A stretch of 64,000 nt of DNA, from contig OX439038.1 in NCBI GenBank assembly GCA_949317995.1, positions 33,254,613 to 33,318,612 on the forward strand, written 5' to 3'. A program made the translations under genes and the position numbers. Shown piece after piece: positions 1 through 11,590 of this stretch (position 1 is the first letter of the stretch; the number at the start of each line of letters is the position of its first letter). The notes beneath the pieces were generated by a model. The model had not been told where the DNA came from, did not search any database, and saw nothing but the letters and a program-made list of their open reading frames with translations. Source of the DNA: Acholoe squamosa. Its lineage: Eukaryota; Annelida; Polychaeta; Phyllodocida; Polynoidae.

Positions 1-959
1 TGCCGGAAGGACGGCACGCGCGTCATGCGCGCCCCAAGACGCGCACAGGCGGCAATGGCCCTGTCTGGGAAACAGAGGCATGTCGGAGTGCCGCACGGCT
101 GGAACAGACTGGCATCAGCTAGCCGTACGGTGCTGCACACCAGAATCAATCCAAGCAGCCCCATACCACGCACCATTATCATCTTCTCTTATCTCTCAGA
201 TGTGCTTGATAAGGAGAGTGTTTGGCTATGTACAAAAATACTGTCCGATATGAATTCCCAACCTGCAAAGAAAGTCTTTCAAAACTGCTTAGTAGTTGGT
301 AGTTTCGGCTACAAAAATCCTAACGTTTGAACAGCAAGCGTTGTGCGGAGAGGGGAATGTATTCCCTATTGGCAACGTGGGTCCACAAATGGAAGTCTTT
401 TATTGTTTGGCTCCTGGTGTAGCATCCCTTCTCCTTATTGTAGACTGGTGCGGTTCTTTATCTTCTAGCAGACGGCTTATTTCTGACAGTCTCAAAGCCT
501 AAACGTGGATACTCTGCCTCTCCCAACACTGAATGGCGATAATTGTAATCTGGAGGAAAAGTATCCGAAGCAGATATGTTTGATTTGAGTAAAAGCACAA
601 AGGAAGATGCATATGCAAAGTACTTCAGTGTTCAAATCAAACGCAGAGGGAAATACTTGACTAAATAGTTCAAAATTCCTTTGGAGCTGCTCCTCAAAAT
701 CACTCAGACTGTGCAGCAATAGAAGTAAACAGCATCAGCAGGTTCCTGGAGGAATGGTGTGGTCTCTACCAGCTGACTGGTATTATATAGCAGTAAGCCA
801 GGTGGGACTGAGACCTGCCTTGAGTCTCTCAGTCCATGTAGTACAACGTGGGAGGCACACCTGAGGTGTCGGGGCACGTGGCAGCCTGATGGCGTGTATG
901 GAGTGTTCTGCTCCTTCTTACCTCCCACACCTGTAGACGGGGCCATGAGCAGCTCACTA
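1..959. other. No recognised gene, left edge
   Basis: Only short open frames without recognisable domains occur here. I see no repeat structure, tRNA or transposon end that I can support. Confidence 0.4.
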
Positions 960-1070
960 TGAGTGGGTGTGTGGGCGGAGGGACGGGCATATATTAGGCT
1001 CTATAAAGAGAGTGGGCGGGACGTGGATATGGTGGGAAGCGGCCCCTGGCGTTGAGGGAAGAGGTAAGAA
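960..1070 (+). promoter_or_regulatory. Promoter-like cluster with first-exon donor
   Basis: Two GC-box-like motifs (GGGCGGAG at 973-980 and GGGCGGG at 1014-1020) flank TATAAAG at 1002-1008. About 55 bases further on there is a good splice donor (GAG then GTAAGA, GT at 1064-1065). Together they look like a core promoter followed by a short untranslated first exon on the plus strand. No downstream coding exon could be assigned, so this may be chance or part of an old LTR. Confidence 0.3.
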
Positions 1071-2073
1071 AAGCGAGAGAGAGAGAGAAATGAATTTTAA
1101 ATGAATTTTAAAATTTCATCTTCTTTTGACCATCACACCAACTGAGAAGATTTAGTCGGAAAATCTGAAGTATGCCTTTAAGACAGTTTTATTCAATAGC
1201 ATCAGATACACATACAGATACAGGCTTAAAGGAGAAGAACAGAAACCAGGGACCTAATATAAAGACGCAAACTTGATATAGCAAACCAAGGTGGCACAGA
1301 TGTGTATCACCATGTCACCTCATGTTCTCCTCCCCCACATAAATTCTGGTTTGGCTTCAATACCACTCTATAGTGTGTGCCATTTAAAACCACTGAAAAG
1401 GAATATTTGGTGCTTTAGATGAAAAATAGTAGGTGCATAGACTGTCCAGCATCACACCAAACTGATTAACGTTTTTACACTAATCTGAGCCGGGTAATGT
1501 AATAAATAAATATTCAAATAAGATAAATTATCCGTCCAATACAAAACAAAAAAGATTGATACATTTGTATTTGCTGACGGTTGAGCATAATAGCTTCCAA
1601 ATGTATCGTAAATAGAGCCAAATACATGTATTACAATATTTGCTATAAACATTCCTAACTTATATTCCATAACCCATATTTATCAACACTTTAGGTGTGC
1701 TGCATTGGCATTCTACCTATTCTGATCACTGTATTTGCAATTTTCCCTATCCATAGACTCCTTACCTCAGTTCCTTTCTCCCGTATCCGTTATCTTCTCT
1801 ATGGGAGTAAGAGAGGCAGAGTTCCTCAGCCTACAGTTTTAGTCTTTTCAAGAAACTTTCATCTTGCCTCTGACCCGATACTATTTGGTTCCCGAACGAT
1901 TTTAAGAGAAAGTGTCGGTCGAACTCGAATCAGCCCGATTTAACCTATATGCCTTTGACACCATTTCAATAGCTGCATGGCATCAAAACGGGTGTGTTTA
2001 GGCCTACCTACCTAGCAAACAAGGACTGAACTGGCACCGTTATCCAATTCTGAAAAGAGTACAACATAAAATA

Positions 2074-2195
2074 CGTACCTTAGTATGAATACCTTAGGAC
2101 ACTGCGTGTAAGGCACGGCTCAGACGAGAGAATGGGACGACCTTATATAGTGCGATGTAACCGACTAAGTGGGGATTAATCATCAGCCAATGAAA
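2074..2195 (-). promoter_or_regulatory. Minus-strand CCAAT/TATA cluster
   Basis: Read on the minus strand there is a CCAAT-type box (ATTGGCTG, 2191-2184), then CTATATAAGG (2150-2141), then a splice donor (AAG|GTACGT, GT at 2078-2077). An AATAAA-like signal in the same sense lies near 1,170-1,185. The arrangement resembles a short minus-strand transcription unit or an old LTR. The intervening 900 bases contain only a 72-codon open frame without similarity I can name. Confidence 0.28.
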
Positions 2196-2299
2196 TAATC
2201 AAAACTATTCACTGCGGACTTGGGAAGGGGCAGATGGTACCCATCTGATAACTGTTATCAGTGATAACCGCTGGTAACCAGCTTTAGCAATAACTGCTC

Positions 2300-2470
2300 C
2301 CATTAAACATCCCGCAACCTCGTTGGATAGACATCACGCAACCTCGTTGGATATTATTATCGAAACAAACTAAACTGCCCAAAATCAAGCCCCAGATGCT
2401 CCCAATACCTCTACATGTAAGCCCCAGATGCTCCCTATATTTTTACATGTAAGCCCCAGATGCTCCCTAT
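2300..2470. repeat. Short tandem repeats
   Basis: The phrase CAACCTCGTTGGATA occurs twice 27 bases apart near 2,315-2,352. The phrase AAGCCCCAGATGCTCCC then occurs three times between about 2,382 and 2,470, spaced 36-40 bases and linked by TACATGT. A related copy of the second motif is at about 4,615-4,640. Confidence 0.6.
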
Positions 2471-2899
2471 GGTCAAAAATCATAGAAAGTGTGCAAATAG
2501 GGTTTTGATAGGTCTGAGAAAAAATTATCTAGTATCTCAAAAATATTTTTTGTGGATAGTGTATAGGTCTTGGGGTAACTGCACATGAAATATTATGAGT
2601 TAAATATGAAAACCGTTGCTATGGCAATGCCCAGAACCTATCTACCTGGAAATGATGTCCTCCCGAGTGACCATTTGGGGTATTTTCCCTTTATTGATTC
2701 AAAATGACCTATGATATGCTTCTGGTCCACTGTTTTTATGTTTTTGCTTGTAGTACTGGGTCTAATGGTTGGGTTTGGAGTATTGTAGTCAGACGTAATG
2801 GGCTTTTTGCGTTGCCCTCAGGTCATTTTCCTATAGGGCCTAGCCTGGAATTCAAGTAAATCTCAGATTCTAAGATAATTATTTCTTTCTGTTTTATAA

Positions 2900-4060
2900 A
2901 AAAGCTGAACAGACTATGGTAGGAACTATTGATTACATGGAATACAATGCCCACGGCATGTACTTTCAGGTGGTATATAGTTTGATGGGGAAAAAAATCT
3001 GTAATTTCTGTTCAAAATACCTTGTAGTTCATCACTCGCCTGGACATTATGTTCAGAATTGTGATAAAAAACCATTAAAAGTAGGCTCATTTTATGATAG
3101 CAAGGAATCAGCTGACATAGATAACAATGTGAATTCTATCATCTACTACTTAAGATGGTCCAGATCTGTGATTTTCAATGAGATAAAATGATTATTTCTG
3201 TAGGAAACCAAACCCTCAACATGGCACATTACTCAATGGTCACTCGCCCGGACACAATTTCACCTGGACAAAAAAACACTTCCCATCCCTGAAACTGCAA
3301 AGGTTTAGCAGCAATCAATTATCCCATACACTCAGTACTAAGGTATATGTAGGGGGTAAATAACTGGCATAGTTACGATATTTGAATATCCCTATTGTGC
3401 AGAGGAGGGGCAGGAATATTGAATTTTGTGTGAGGACAAGAAATGTAGGCAGAATCATGGTAAAAACGTTAAAAGAATTCTCATTTTACGATAATAAGGT
3501 CACATCTGACATTAAGAAACATGTTATTTTCATGATATACAGGTCAAAATGGTCTAGATCTGATATTGTCATGGTAATATGACAATTGTTTCTGTAGAAA
3601 ATCAAGCCCTCAACATGGCATATTACTCAAATGTCATTCGCCCGGACATATGCCAAGAGTCACAAACATTTATTATAAGTACACTCATTTTATGATATAG
3701 AAGACACATCTGACATACATAACAATATGATTTCTGTAATCTACACGTCTAAATGGTCTAGAGCTGTTATTTTCATTAAGATAAAATTTTAATTTCTGTA
3801 GGAAATCAACCCCTCAACATGGCATGTTATTTAATGGTCACTCGCCCGGACACGATTTCGCCCGGACAAAATAGCACTTCCCATCCCTGCTACTACAAAG
3901 GATGGAGAGTAATCCATTATCCTATACATTGGGCACTTAGGTATATGTAGGGGGTAAATAACTGACTTAGTTAGGATAGTTAAATGTGTTAATCCTACAC
4001 AGGAGGGGAAGGAACATAATTTTTCGCCCGGACAAGGAAAAAGGGGGATTTTCAAGGAAA
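2900..4060. repeat. Degenerate tandem repeat of about 597 bases
   Basis: Two diverged units repeat with a spacing of about 597 bases. The phrase GTAGGGGGTAAATAACTG recurs near 3,348 and 3,946. The phrase CCCTCAACATGGCA recurs near 3,208 and 3,805, with an additional partial copy near 3,608. Each unit carries CTCGCCCGGACA motifs. Short open frames inside are not conserved between units, so I do not call genes. Confidence 0.6.
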
Positions 4061-5578
4061 ATCACTTATTGCCCCCTCACAGTGAAGTTTATGGAGGAAA
4101 TCAAATTTTATTTTCAACATACGTTACCCCCAACATGTAGCAAATCTTTTAAGTCATAATTGAACGCATTTCACTTTTAGATATTTAATGGGGGGAGGCC
4201 AAATGACCAAATTATCACCCGGACAGACCACTTTACAAAAATTAAAATGCTCCAGAAGAATAGAAAAAATCTGACCAGGAACATAATTTTTGCTCCTATT
4301 TCACCACAAGACTCTATAATTTACCTAATAAAAGTGGACAGACACATACCTAGTCCTCATTCTACAAAAAATGATGAAATATGTCGATTTTATTGATTTT
4401 CCAAGCTGAAAGGGGTCAATTTTAGGTATGTTCAACCCCCTGGGGGTCAGAATATTGATATTGGACCACTAAAACCCATATATAACATCAAGAACTCATT
4501 GAGCCCAAAAATGTGACCCAAAAAAAATTGGGGAAAAATCAAAATCCTAAGTGTAGGGGGCTGACTTTCACCGAAATTCCCATTTGCACACCTTCTGTGA
4601 TTTCAGACCCTATACCTCTACATGTAAGCCCCAGATCCCCATATACCTCTACATATACTATGGGGCCCTCAAGGGGTCTCCCCCTGATGTCACAATGTCG
4701 CCAGAATCCAAGGCCTCAGGTCACATGTAACATTTTTGTGCAACTATAGAGCATATGCTGGGAAATGCAGGGGCAAATCCAGGATTTTGGGAATTGGGGG
4801 GGGGGGCGCATCTTTGCTTTGGGATGTGGCTAAATGGACTGGTAGCTTATCACAAGTGAAGTGCAGTTAAGGCCAAGTGCTATAGGCACCTAATGGCAAT
4901 TTTGTGAACTAAAGCTGAAATTTTGTTGAGAGGAATCTAGCAGTTTTTTCAGCTATTTTAATAATTATTCATTAAAAGGCTAACTCTTAATATACATTTG
5001 TTTTCCTTTCATGAGGTTTTCAAGCATTTTTAGACAGACAGGAAATCAACCCCCTCTACCCCCCTCCAGATGTGGCCCATAGACCTAATGCATCCATGTC
5101 CATCCAGAGCAGAAAGTAGCTCTGGATTTTACCTGTTATATATTTTTACACTTATCTTTAGTTTTTTTAGAAAAATTGCTTGTCTGCTTTGGGATTTATT
5201 GAGCAAAACTCACCAGCAATCACTGATTTTTAGGTGCTCGCCCATAGGAGCCCATAGTGAAGCCATCTTCATACATTGGCCAGTCCTGGGAAAACTAGCA
5301 CTGGGACCCCAACTTTTTATTTCATATTTTATTACAAATGGTATAAAGAACTTGTAGAGCAAGTTTAAAGAAAATTCCTCGTTTATTATTTTTTGAGTCA
5401 CCTGTAGCACTTGGCCTTAATTCGCAAGCAATGCAAAGTGACTATCATAGGGGGGTCTCCAAGAACATTTTTGATTCTGGGGGGCAAATGGTGCATTCTG
5501 GTGCATCTCAAGGATATATAGCATGAGTGATCAGTAGATGTATGCTTGAGGAAGACTGTTGGATTTGTTCCTTATGGG
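4061..5578. other. Gene-free spacer left of the 17-kb element
   Basis: This stretch is AT-rich with a G run at 4,796-4,806. The adjoining CAGGGGCAAATCCAGGATTT resembles termini of hAT-type short elements, but no matching opposite end was found. No coding sequence is supported. Confidence 0.4.
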
Positions 5579-5582
5579 ATAG
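5579..5582. repeat. Target site duplication ATAG (left)
   Basis: ATAG directly precedes the left LTR, and the same four bases directly follow the right LTR at 22,669-22,672. A 4-bp duplication fits errantivirus-type integrases. Confidence 0.85.
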
Positions 5583-6307
5583 TGGGCTGTGTGGGTTGTG
5601 TTTATATGTATATTAATGTGGTATAAGTTGTGTAGTTATTATCAGCTCGCTCCGCTGTTCTCACGTATTTGGGAAGACTAACTCTAGTGGTATGATGTTG
5701 GCCTAGCCCATTCTTTTAACCAACACCAAGACGCCGATACAAGTCACCATTTATTGTTCATTGGTTATTCACAATTACAGTTGTTTGGTGAGTCCACTCA
5801 GATTGTACAGCTTCACCGACATCAGTCTATTCATACAAGCAGTTCATGTTTTAACAATCCGATGCTACTGGAGAGGTATGAGTGCCATAGAGATCCTGTT
5901 CAATCCGTTCTTACATTGGCTAAGTGCAATACTAAATACTAAACAGCTTCATCCTCGTCTACTCCAGGAGTATGTGTTGCCTCCTCGGCTGCTCCCACAA
6001 TACTGACTCCTCCCCATCTCTTACCAACCCCTCACACCTTTTAGACGCCGGTGTTTGGCTCACCCGTATTCCCCCCTCCCCCTCTACAGAATCTACCTGA
6101 CCAGATCTCGTCGACTCCCCCCCGTCTGCAACATTCCACAGTCTACCATAAACTCTATACTACCATAAACCCTATACAGGACTCCCATAGCACTCTCCCA
6201 TATAGCATATAATAAATACACACATAATACAGCATACAATAAATACCTACATAAGTGTACCCTGTTATACCCGTTCATTATAATTATTGGCTATTGATGA
6301 CAAAACA
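5583..6307 (-). repeat. 3' LTR of the 17-kb element
   Basis: This 725-bp copy is the same length as the right LTR with no indel (constant offset 16,361) and carries AATAAA at 5,755-5,750. Upstream in element sense are a candidate purine tract and two perfect inverted repeats. Confidence 0.93.
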
Positions 6308-7174
6308 GGTGCGGGCGCTCCCCTCTTGTGACGCGAGTCACACCAATTGTCAAGCATAAATTATGCTTGAATACATCTTATGTATTGTTTTGTCACTAAT
6401 ACCTGAGGTAATCATCGTTATTATATTATACATTTCAATAGTTATTCATGTACATACATATACAACACACTTATATAATACCATGCATTATTACTATATA
6501 TATTTTCCACACTGCATTGGTGACTTATTCTTAGCGCAAACTTGTCCTCTAACATATGTTTTATTATTACAATTCTCTCATTTCTTGATTCTCAATTTGT
6601 TTTTCTTTCCTTTGTTATTTATTTTACTCATTCACTCGCCTTTACTAAGCACTTTGTCCCATTCTATGTTTATATATTCTTTTTACTATCCTTACCCGGG
6701 AGTCGACACCAGTTGCACCCAATCGGGCCAATAAATCTCCTTACATCTGTCAACTCCTTGTTCCGAAACGTTCCCCTCTATCTACCCTTTGCCCCAAGCA
6801 TCACTCTAAAACACACTCTAACGCGTCTTGGGTTACACCAGGCAACCTCTTACTTAACTCACGCGTGCACAGCTTGTCAACGAGTATATACATCAGAAAT
6901 CTTTTCACTTGCCACATTACGTCGTAGTTAGTGTCTCATTAGTTGGTCGTACATTTAAATTACATTTTCTTTTAGCTATATTATCTTACTTAATAATATA
7001 CACTGGCACCATTCCCAGACATTATATCAATTTATTTGTAGATAGTCTTTGTATTGTCTTTTCCATCCTTTCGTCTCACGCCAGCTGCACGATATCTTTC
7101 TCCCCCCCCCTTTTCTCTTGTCCTGACACCGTCTATGCCAAGTCTCTATCATGATGGCGTTTTATTCATCACCT
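6308..7174 (-). other. 3' untranslated region before the 3' LTR
   Basis: No coding sequence. The candidate polypurine tract AAGAGGGGAG (6,327-6,318) lies 10 bases from the LTR rather than touching it. A perfect inverted repeat GTGAC-GCGA-GTCAC is at 6,328-6,341. A second (10-base arms TCAAGCATAA/TTATGCTTGA, one-base spacer) is at 6,350-6,370. A GAAAAGGGGGGGGG tract in element sense lies at 7,114-7,102, 60 bases after the env stop. Confidence 0.55.
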
Positions 7175-9931
7175 TCAGTCTCTTTCATTCAGGTCCACGT
7201 ACACCGATGACGATCCCGTCCTGGGCTCTTGACCTCGCAAAGCCACGTTCACCGACTCTTTATGACCCTTGTTTACTGAATATGATACAGCCGTAGCCCC
7301 ATATGATTCTCCAGGTACTTCTGGTAACTGTCTTGATCTTCTTAACTGAGCCATGGCTCTGGCATGGCCCGTGTCAGATAACTGATGTGTATTTATCTCT
7401 CTGTTCCTTATTGGTGTCCAGCCCGCCGCTGATATCATAGGTATCTCTAGTGGTACACCTGTCGCCAGGCCCCCACTATACCTAATCAATCTTGTCATCA
7501 CCGTAAATCCATAATCACCGTTCAGTATCCCTGCTAACTTCTTTGACACCTTCACAGTGGCCGGTAATGGCAATGGCACTGCGTTTTCCGCCGTTGCCAT
7601 CTCAGTGGAATATAACACTCGACCCCACTGCACTGTAGCTATGTACTTCGGGCACGAATAGCTTATTGCTACATCTCTAATAAGAGCCTGTTCTGCTGGT
7701 CTTTGAAATACCTGGTCCAAAGGCATTAGACTCTCCCCCAATGGTATTATTTCTGTGATCTCTTTAGTTGCCACCTGTAGATACAGTCCATCCACTGGTT
7801 GAAGCCTCTTTAGTTGTCGCACCTTCCTCACCAGTAGCGCTATTATTATTATCAGTACTATCAATATCAATGATAACATAGCTATTGTCGTTTTGTGTTC
7901 CGGATCTTCTTCCTCATAATTACCTCCGACATCCTCACCGTATTTTTCATAGTCCCAAGTTTCTAGACTCCTTATTCTCATAGGCATTCTTGCTAATATG
8001 TATGCCATTAATAGTCTTTTTAAACAAAAATATTGTACCACCATCAGAGTCATGACAATCACCCCTGCAATCATTATTGGTGAATAATCCCATAGTGATT
8101 CAGTGGGAAAATGGCCTCCACCACTCATGCCATCCAAATCAGGCAATGCTGATCCGTCTTCCATTGCACTCACCAAATTCTTCAGATTGACAGCTGCTGG
8201 CGACTGTTGTATTCTAGCCTTATGCTTCATTTTGGTCTTTACTAATTTTGGCAACACTTCATCTTGCAATACCTCCACAGTTTCACCATTTAATACGGCC
8301 TTTATCCATGTCAATTTCTTAACACTGTTCATTTGTAGCAAATTGTTATTTACAAAAGTCACATTAGTTTCCATGTTCACATGACCACATCCTGCCAAGC
8401 TGTAAGGCATCCACGCCCCGGCAGTCATGAATGCGCAATCACACCCAATGTTCAATATAGCGTAATGGTGCATGTTCACCTTAACAGGTGGGCTTGATTG
8501 ACACATCAATTGACCTTGTATGTCGGGTCCCGATACCAAAGTACGACCCTTTCCCAGTGCTATCGCAAATGAAGGAAAATTTGGTTGCACTATATAGTTG
8601 ATCTCACATGTTTCTGCTATGGCCACCTTGTCATTTCTTATTAGTGCCGCCATGCACCCTCGCTCGGCTATTTTTCTCATGTGTGGAATATCTGGGCATA
8701 CTGCTATTGAGTTGCCATGGCAACGCGCCCAATTCACCACTGGCTCTGATATATAATACCGCCCATTCTTTGATATGGCTACTTCTGATGGCAATCCCTC
8801 TATTCTCGTCCCGTCAGCTTCTTTATTGGCCAGCCGCACTGGTACTGGAAACACCTTTACAGAGTATACACAAAATATGTGCTCCTCTGACACCACCGGA
8901 ATCCTTATCTGCATCTTCACACGACCTTGGTGCTGATATACTCGCACCACACTATTATCATAGTAATATTCAGAATCAGTAAAAGCGACTCTAAATCGTG
9001 GGTACGTAGCCTTTAGATATACTTCAGTGTTGATTATAGCTTCTTTCAAATCTTCTCTAGTGACCAATTTTGAGGATAGTTTTCTTCGTGATGCCAATCT
9101 GACCTCAGCTGCCATATCCTTTATCTCAATGAGTTCATTTAATAAATGTATGATATACCCCCATTTGACCCTTGTCAGCAGGCTTTCATGGTTGTATACA
9201 ATGGATAGTTCATATAATGCCACACTGTGCATAGTTTGAGTTCTTTCCAGCAATTTCCGTCTCTTCAATGATATCTTAGCCATTTCATACAATTGCAACT
9301 GTCTATCAGCCAACTCTCCCACTTCCGCCATGACGTCCTCCAAGCCATTGCTAGTACTTGTGGCCAATGTTTTAATAACATCACGCATCTTATAGTACGA
9401 AGTCTTCAGTAATTGAATATCCTTTTCATTTCTGGCTACATCATCAGCTCTTCCAGTGCCAAAAATATAGTACGACAACTCTCCTATAATATTTAGACCT
9501 GGTATACCTGCTCTCTTAGACCTTTTGACTTGTTGTTGTTCAGGTATGTTTTCCATCAGCTTTTCCACTTCCTCCTCTCTGGCCTGTATTAATTTTCTAA
9601 TAATTTGATTCAACCATTCTTCTTTCTGTTTGATGTTGTCACAGGTATCTTCAAATAATAAGGTTCTGTTATGATGTTGAATATCACACATAACCTGCAT
9701 GTTCTTCACACATTGTTCATAAATACTTTCCATTTCCGGCTCTGGTAATCTATCTGGTATCTCTAATACAAACACTTGTGACACATGATTGTGCTCAGCT
9801 GTAGAAATACGTCTACCAGGTTGCAAAATGACACCTAATTCGGCTCTCTCTAAAGTCTCGAAAGTGTGCCTTCCAGCATCTACCACACCCCACAAGGAAC
9901 ATAAGACACATAGTATAGTTAGCCACGCCAT
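7175..9931 (-). CDS. env: Env: furin-cleaved, F-type fusion glycoprotein
   Basis: The protein has 918 residues from an ATG at 9,931. Residues 1-19 form a signal peptide. A furin-type site RSKR (137-140) is followed by a Gly/Ile/Leu-rich fusion-peptide-like segment with IFGTG at about 156-160 and a helical heptad region. This is the layout of errantivirus Env and baculovirus F proteins, a family resemblance rather than an alignment. A Cys-rich ectodomain runs to about 600. There are two strong hydrophobic segments (about residues 615-640 and 680-705) separated by an acidic loop, then a 200-residue C-terminal region. Classical members are 450-690 residues with a single anchor, so the second span and long tail are odd. 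It is expected to act at the cell surface or particle envelope. Confidence 0.85.
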   Translation of the reverse strand: MAWLTILCVLCSLWGVVDAGRHTFETLERAELGVILQPGRRISTAEHNHVSQVFVLEIPDRLPEPEMESIYEQCVKNMQVMCDIQHHNRTLLFEDTCDNIKQKEEWLNQIIRKLIQAREEEVEKLMENIPEQQQVKRSKRAGIPGLNIIGELSYYIFGTGRADDVARNEKDIQLLKTSYYKMRDVIKTLATSTSNGLEDVMAEVGELADRQLQLYEMAKISLKRRKLLERTQTMHSVALYELSIVYNHESLLTRVKWGYIIHLLNELIEIKDMAAEVRLASRRKLSSKLVTREDLKEAIINTEVYLKATYPRFRVAFTDSEYYYDNSVVRVYQHQGRVKMQIRIPVVSEEHIFCVYSVKVFPVPVRLANKEADGTRIEGLPSEVAISKNGRYYISEPVVNWARCHGNSIAVCPDIPHMRKIAERGCMAALIRNDKVAIAETCEINYIVQPNFPSFAIALGKGRTLVSGPDIQGQLMCQSSPPVKVNMHHYAILNIGCDCAFMTAGAWMPYSLAGCGHVNMETNVTFVNNNLLQMNSVKKLTWIKAVLNGETVEVLQDEVLPKLVKTKMKHKARIQQSPAAVNLKNLVSAMEDGSALPDLDGMSGGGHFPTESLWDYSPIMIAGVIVMTLMVVQYFCLKRLLMAYILARMPMRIRSLETWDYEKYGEDVGGNYEEEDPEHKTTIAMLSLILIVLIIIIALLVRKVRQLKRLQPVDGLYLQVATKEITEIIPLGESLMPLDQVFQRPAEQALIRDVAISYSCPKYIATVQWGRVLYSTEMATAENAVPLPLPATVKVSKKLAGILNGDYGFTVMTRLIRYSGGLATGVPLEIPMISAAGWTPIRNREINTHQLSDTGHARAMAQLRRSRQLPEVPGESYGATAVSYSVNKGHKESVNVALRGQEPRTGSSSVYVDLNERD

Positions 9932-10336
9932 TTTCTTCTTATTATGGCTTCCGGTTACAATTCAAGTTGGGTTACTACGACTCCTAACTGATCGCTCCTG
10001 GAAGTTTTTATGGATCTTGAACACTTAATAAGCCCTATCGTGTCAGATAGTTCACCAGTTCATGACCCTTTTACCCCTTTTTGTATATATTTTCCCGTCA
10101 ATCTGAACACGTGTGCCTTCCTTTCCTATCTAGCTGTACGTCTCTTCCATCTGATAACACCAATTTATTGGATTGGAGTCTTTGTCTCAGCGACTCCTCC
10201 TAATGTGCCCTCAATTTTTTTTACTATAGTTTTCACTATATTTTTGTTTTCTTATTTCAACTTCCCATCCCCTTGGTTAGATACCTAGAATTAAATTCTC
10301 AGTCGATGCTTGACTTCCACCTTGTTCGCACTGAAG
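9932..10336. other. Spacer between env and the antisense ORF
   Basis: The ATGs of env (minus) and the antisense ORF (plus) point away from each other across about 400 bases. Two plus-strand acceptor-like sites (TTGGTTAG ending 10,280 and TTCTCAG ending 10,303) precede the antisense start. A CACGTG motif is at about 10,109-10,114. Confidence 0.4.
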
Positions 10337-11590
10337 ATGACTAGCTATTCCAGCGTTTCTGTCAATGGCGCCCTCGTCTATCTCCCGATAGATCGTCTCC
10401 AGCCCGGCTTTACCTACATCGTCGGCTGCAGAGACCTGTCCTCCACAGATGCTAACGTCACTCCGTGCATGCTAGTATGCACCGGACCGCAAGGCGCGAC
10501 CATGCCCTCACACACCACCATTCGAGATCATCTACGTTTAGCTTGTAACATGACGGACATGACACTGCGCGTCATCCACCTGGATGGGATGCCCGATCCC
10601 AGTTACCGCCTGCAATCAACTGCTGCTGTACCTCCTGTTCCTGCACCTGCTTATCGGCCTGCTTATGTCAACATCACACCTCCGTCTGTCAACTTGACCA
10701 CCTCTTTCATGCCACTCTGGAATCCTACACAGATGTCTCCCCTGGGTGCGCGTCCCACCTATAGCGCCATAGTGCCTGCTACCTCTACCTCAAGTGCGGC
10801 GCTCACCTTCACCTCCAATGTACTGACTACTTCCTCTACAGTCCTGCCGTTAGTTGTGGATACCTCTTTCCAGTATCCACTTCCTGCTTCCTTCGCTGTT
10901 CCTTCTACTCCTCGTCCATTAGCACCTCAACATCACTCTTCATATGTGGATTACAGTGTACTTTCTCACACACCTGCTGTTTCCAGTGTTTCGTCCTTCT
11001 ACCACTCACTTTTACTAGCCACTACTGCACCACTGACGTCCAGAACAACCCTATCTTCCAATCCCATTTATTCCACCGCGACTTCACATCACTTCTCCAC
11101 CAGCACCACTACTTCCGGTCAGTTTCCTGCTGTATCCTCATTAAGAATGCCTCACATCACCACCCGAGCTGCTCCAGCTGCAGAGGCCCGCGCCACCTCG
11201 GCTTTTAGGTCTCCGCCTTCCTGCCTACATACGCCCGCTCTGGCCCTGACCTCTTCTACTTCCGGTCAGTTTACTTCATCTTCATCCACTGCAGCTTCAC
11301 TTCCACACCTTCCAGTAATGTCGCCCTCGTTCTGGAGTACTCTGGCTATCTCACCTGGACATCCACCCTTCTCACCATTGACCTGTCAGTCCAGCACCAT
11401 GGCCTCTTCCTCACGACTGACTCACAGTTCTTCTACCATCATATCTCTCTTGACATCTTCATCTGCTACCACTACGCGACATCATCCCTATCAGCTTTCT
11501 GCCAGACCACAAGCCTCCCGTTCTTCTAATCTTGGAGGTCCTATCCTTCCAACATTGGCTTCCCCAGCTTCTACCCTCTCGCAGAAGTAA
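10337..11590 (+). CDS. Antisense ORF of the element, Ser/Thr/Pro-rich
   Basis: There are 417 codons from the ATG at 10,337 on the strand opposite to gag-pol-env, in a zone without any sense ORF. Residues 1 to about 95 look folded (mixed hydrophobic pattern, several Cys). The rest is mucin-like, rich in Ser, Thr, Pro and Ala. The TAA stop lies inside a consensus splice donor, so the primary product probably uses the donor instead and reads on in the exon at 12,172. An upstream ATG at 10,306 opens a 12-codon frame that overlaps the main start. I know no homologue. Antisense genes exist in deltaretroviruses and some Ty3 elements, but this one is not recognisably related to them. Confidence 0.6.
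   Translation: MTSYSSVSVNGALVYLPIDRLQPGFTYIVGCRDLSSTDANVTPCMLVCTGPQGATMPSHTTIRDHLRLACNMTDMTLRVIHLDGMPDPSYRLQSTAAVPPVPAPAYRPAYVNITPPSVNLTTSFMPLWNPTQMSPLGARPTYSAIVPATSTSSAALTFTSNVLTTSSTVLPLVVDTSFQYPLPASFAVPSTPRPLAPQHHSSYVDYSVLSHTPAVSSVSSFYHSLLLATTAPLTSRTTLSSNPIYSTATSHHFSTSTTTSGQFPAVSSLRMPHITTRAAPAAEARATSAFRSPPSCLHTPALALTSSTSGQFTSSSSTAASLPHLPVMSPSFWSTLAISPGHPPFSPLTCQSSTMASSSRLTHSSSTIISLLTSSSATTTRHHPYQLSARPQASRSSNLGGPILPTLASPASTLSQK

Noticed and set aside
2380..2470. Regular repeats that might suggest CRISPR
   Set aside because: Only three units, short uneven spacers, eukaryotic context and no cas genes.
5754..6278. Short frames in both LTRs (62, 81 and 61 codons)
   Set aside because: They are duplicated only because the LTRs are; no start context or domain supports translation.
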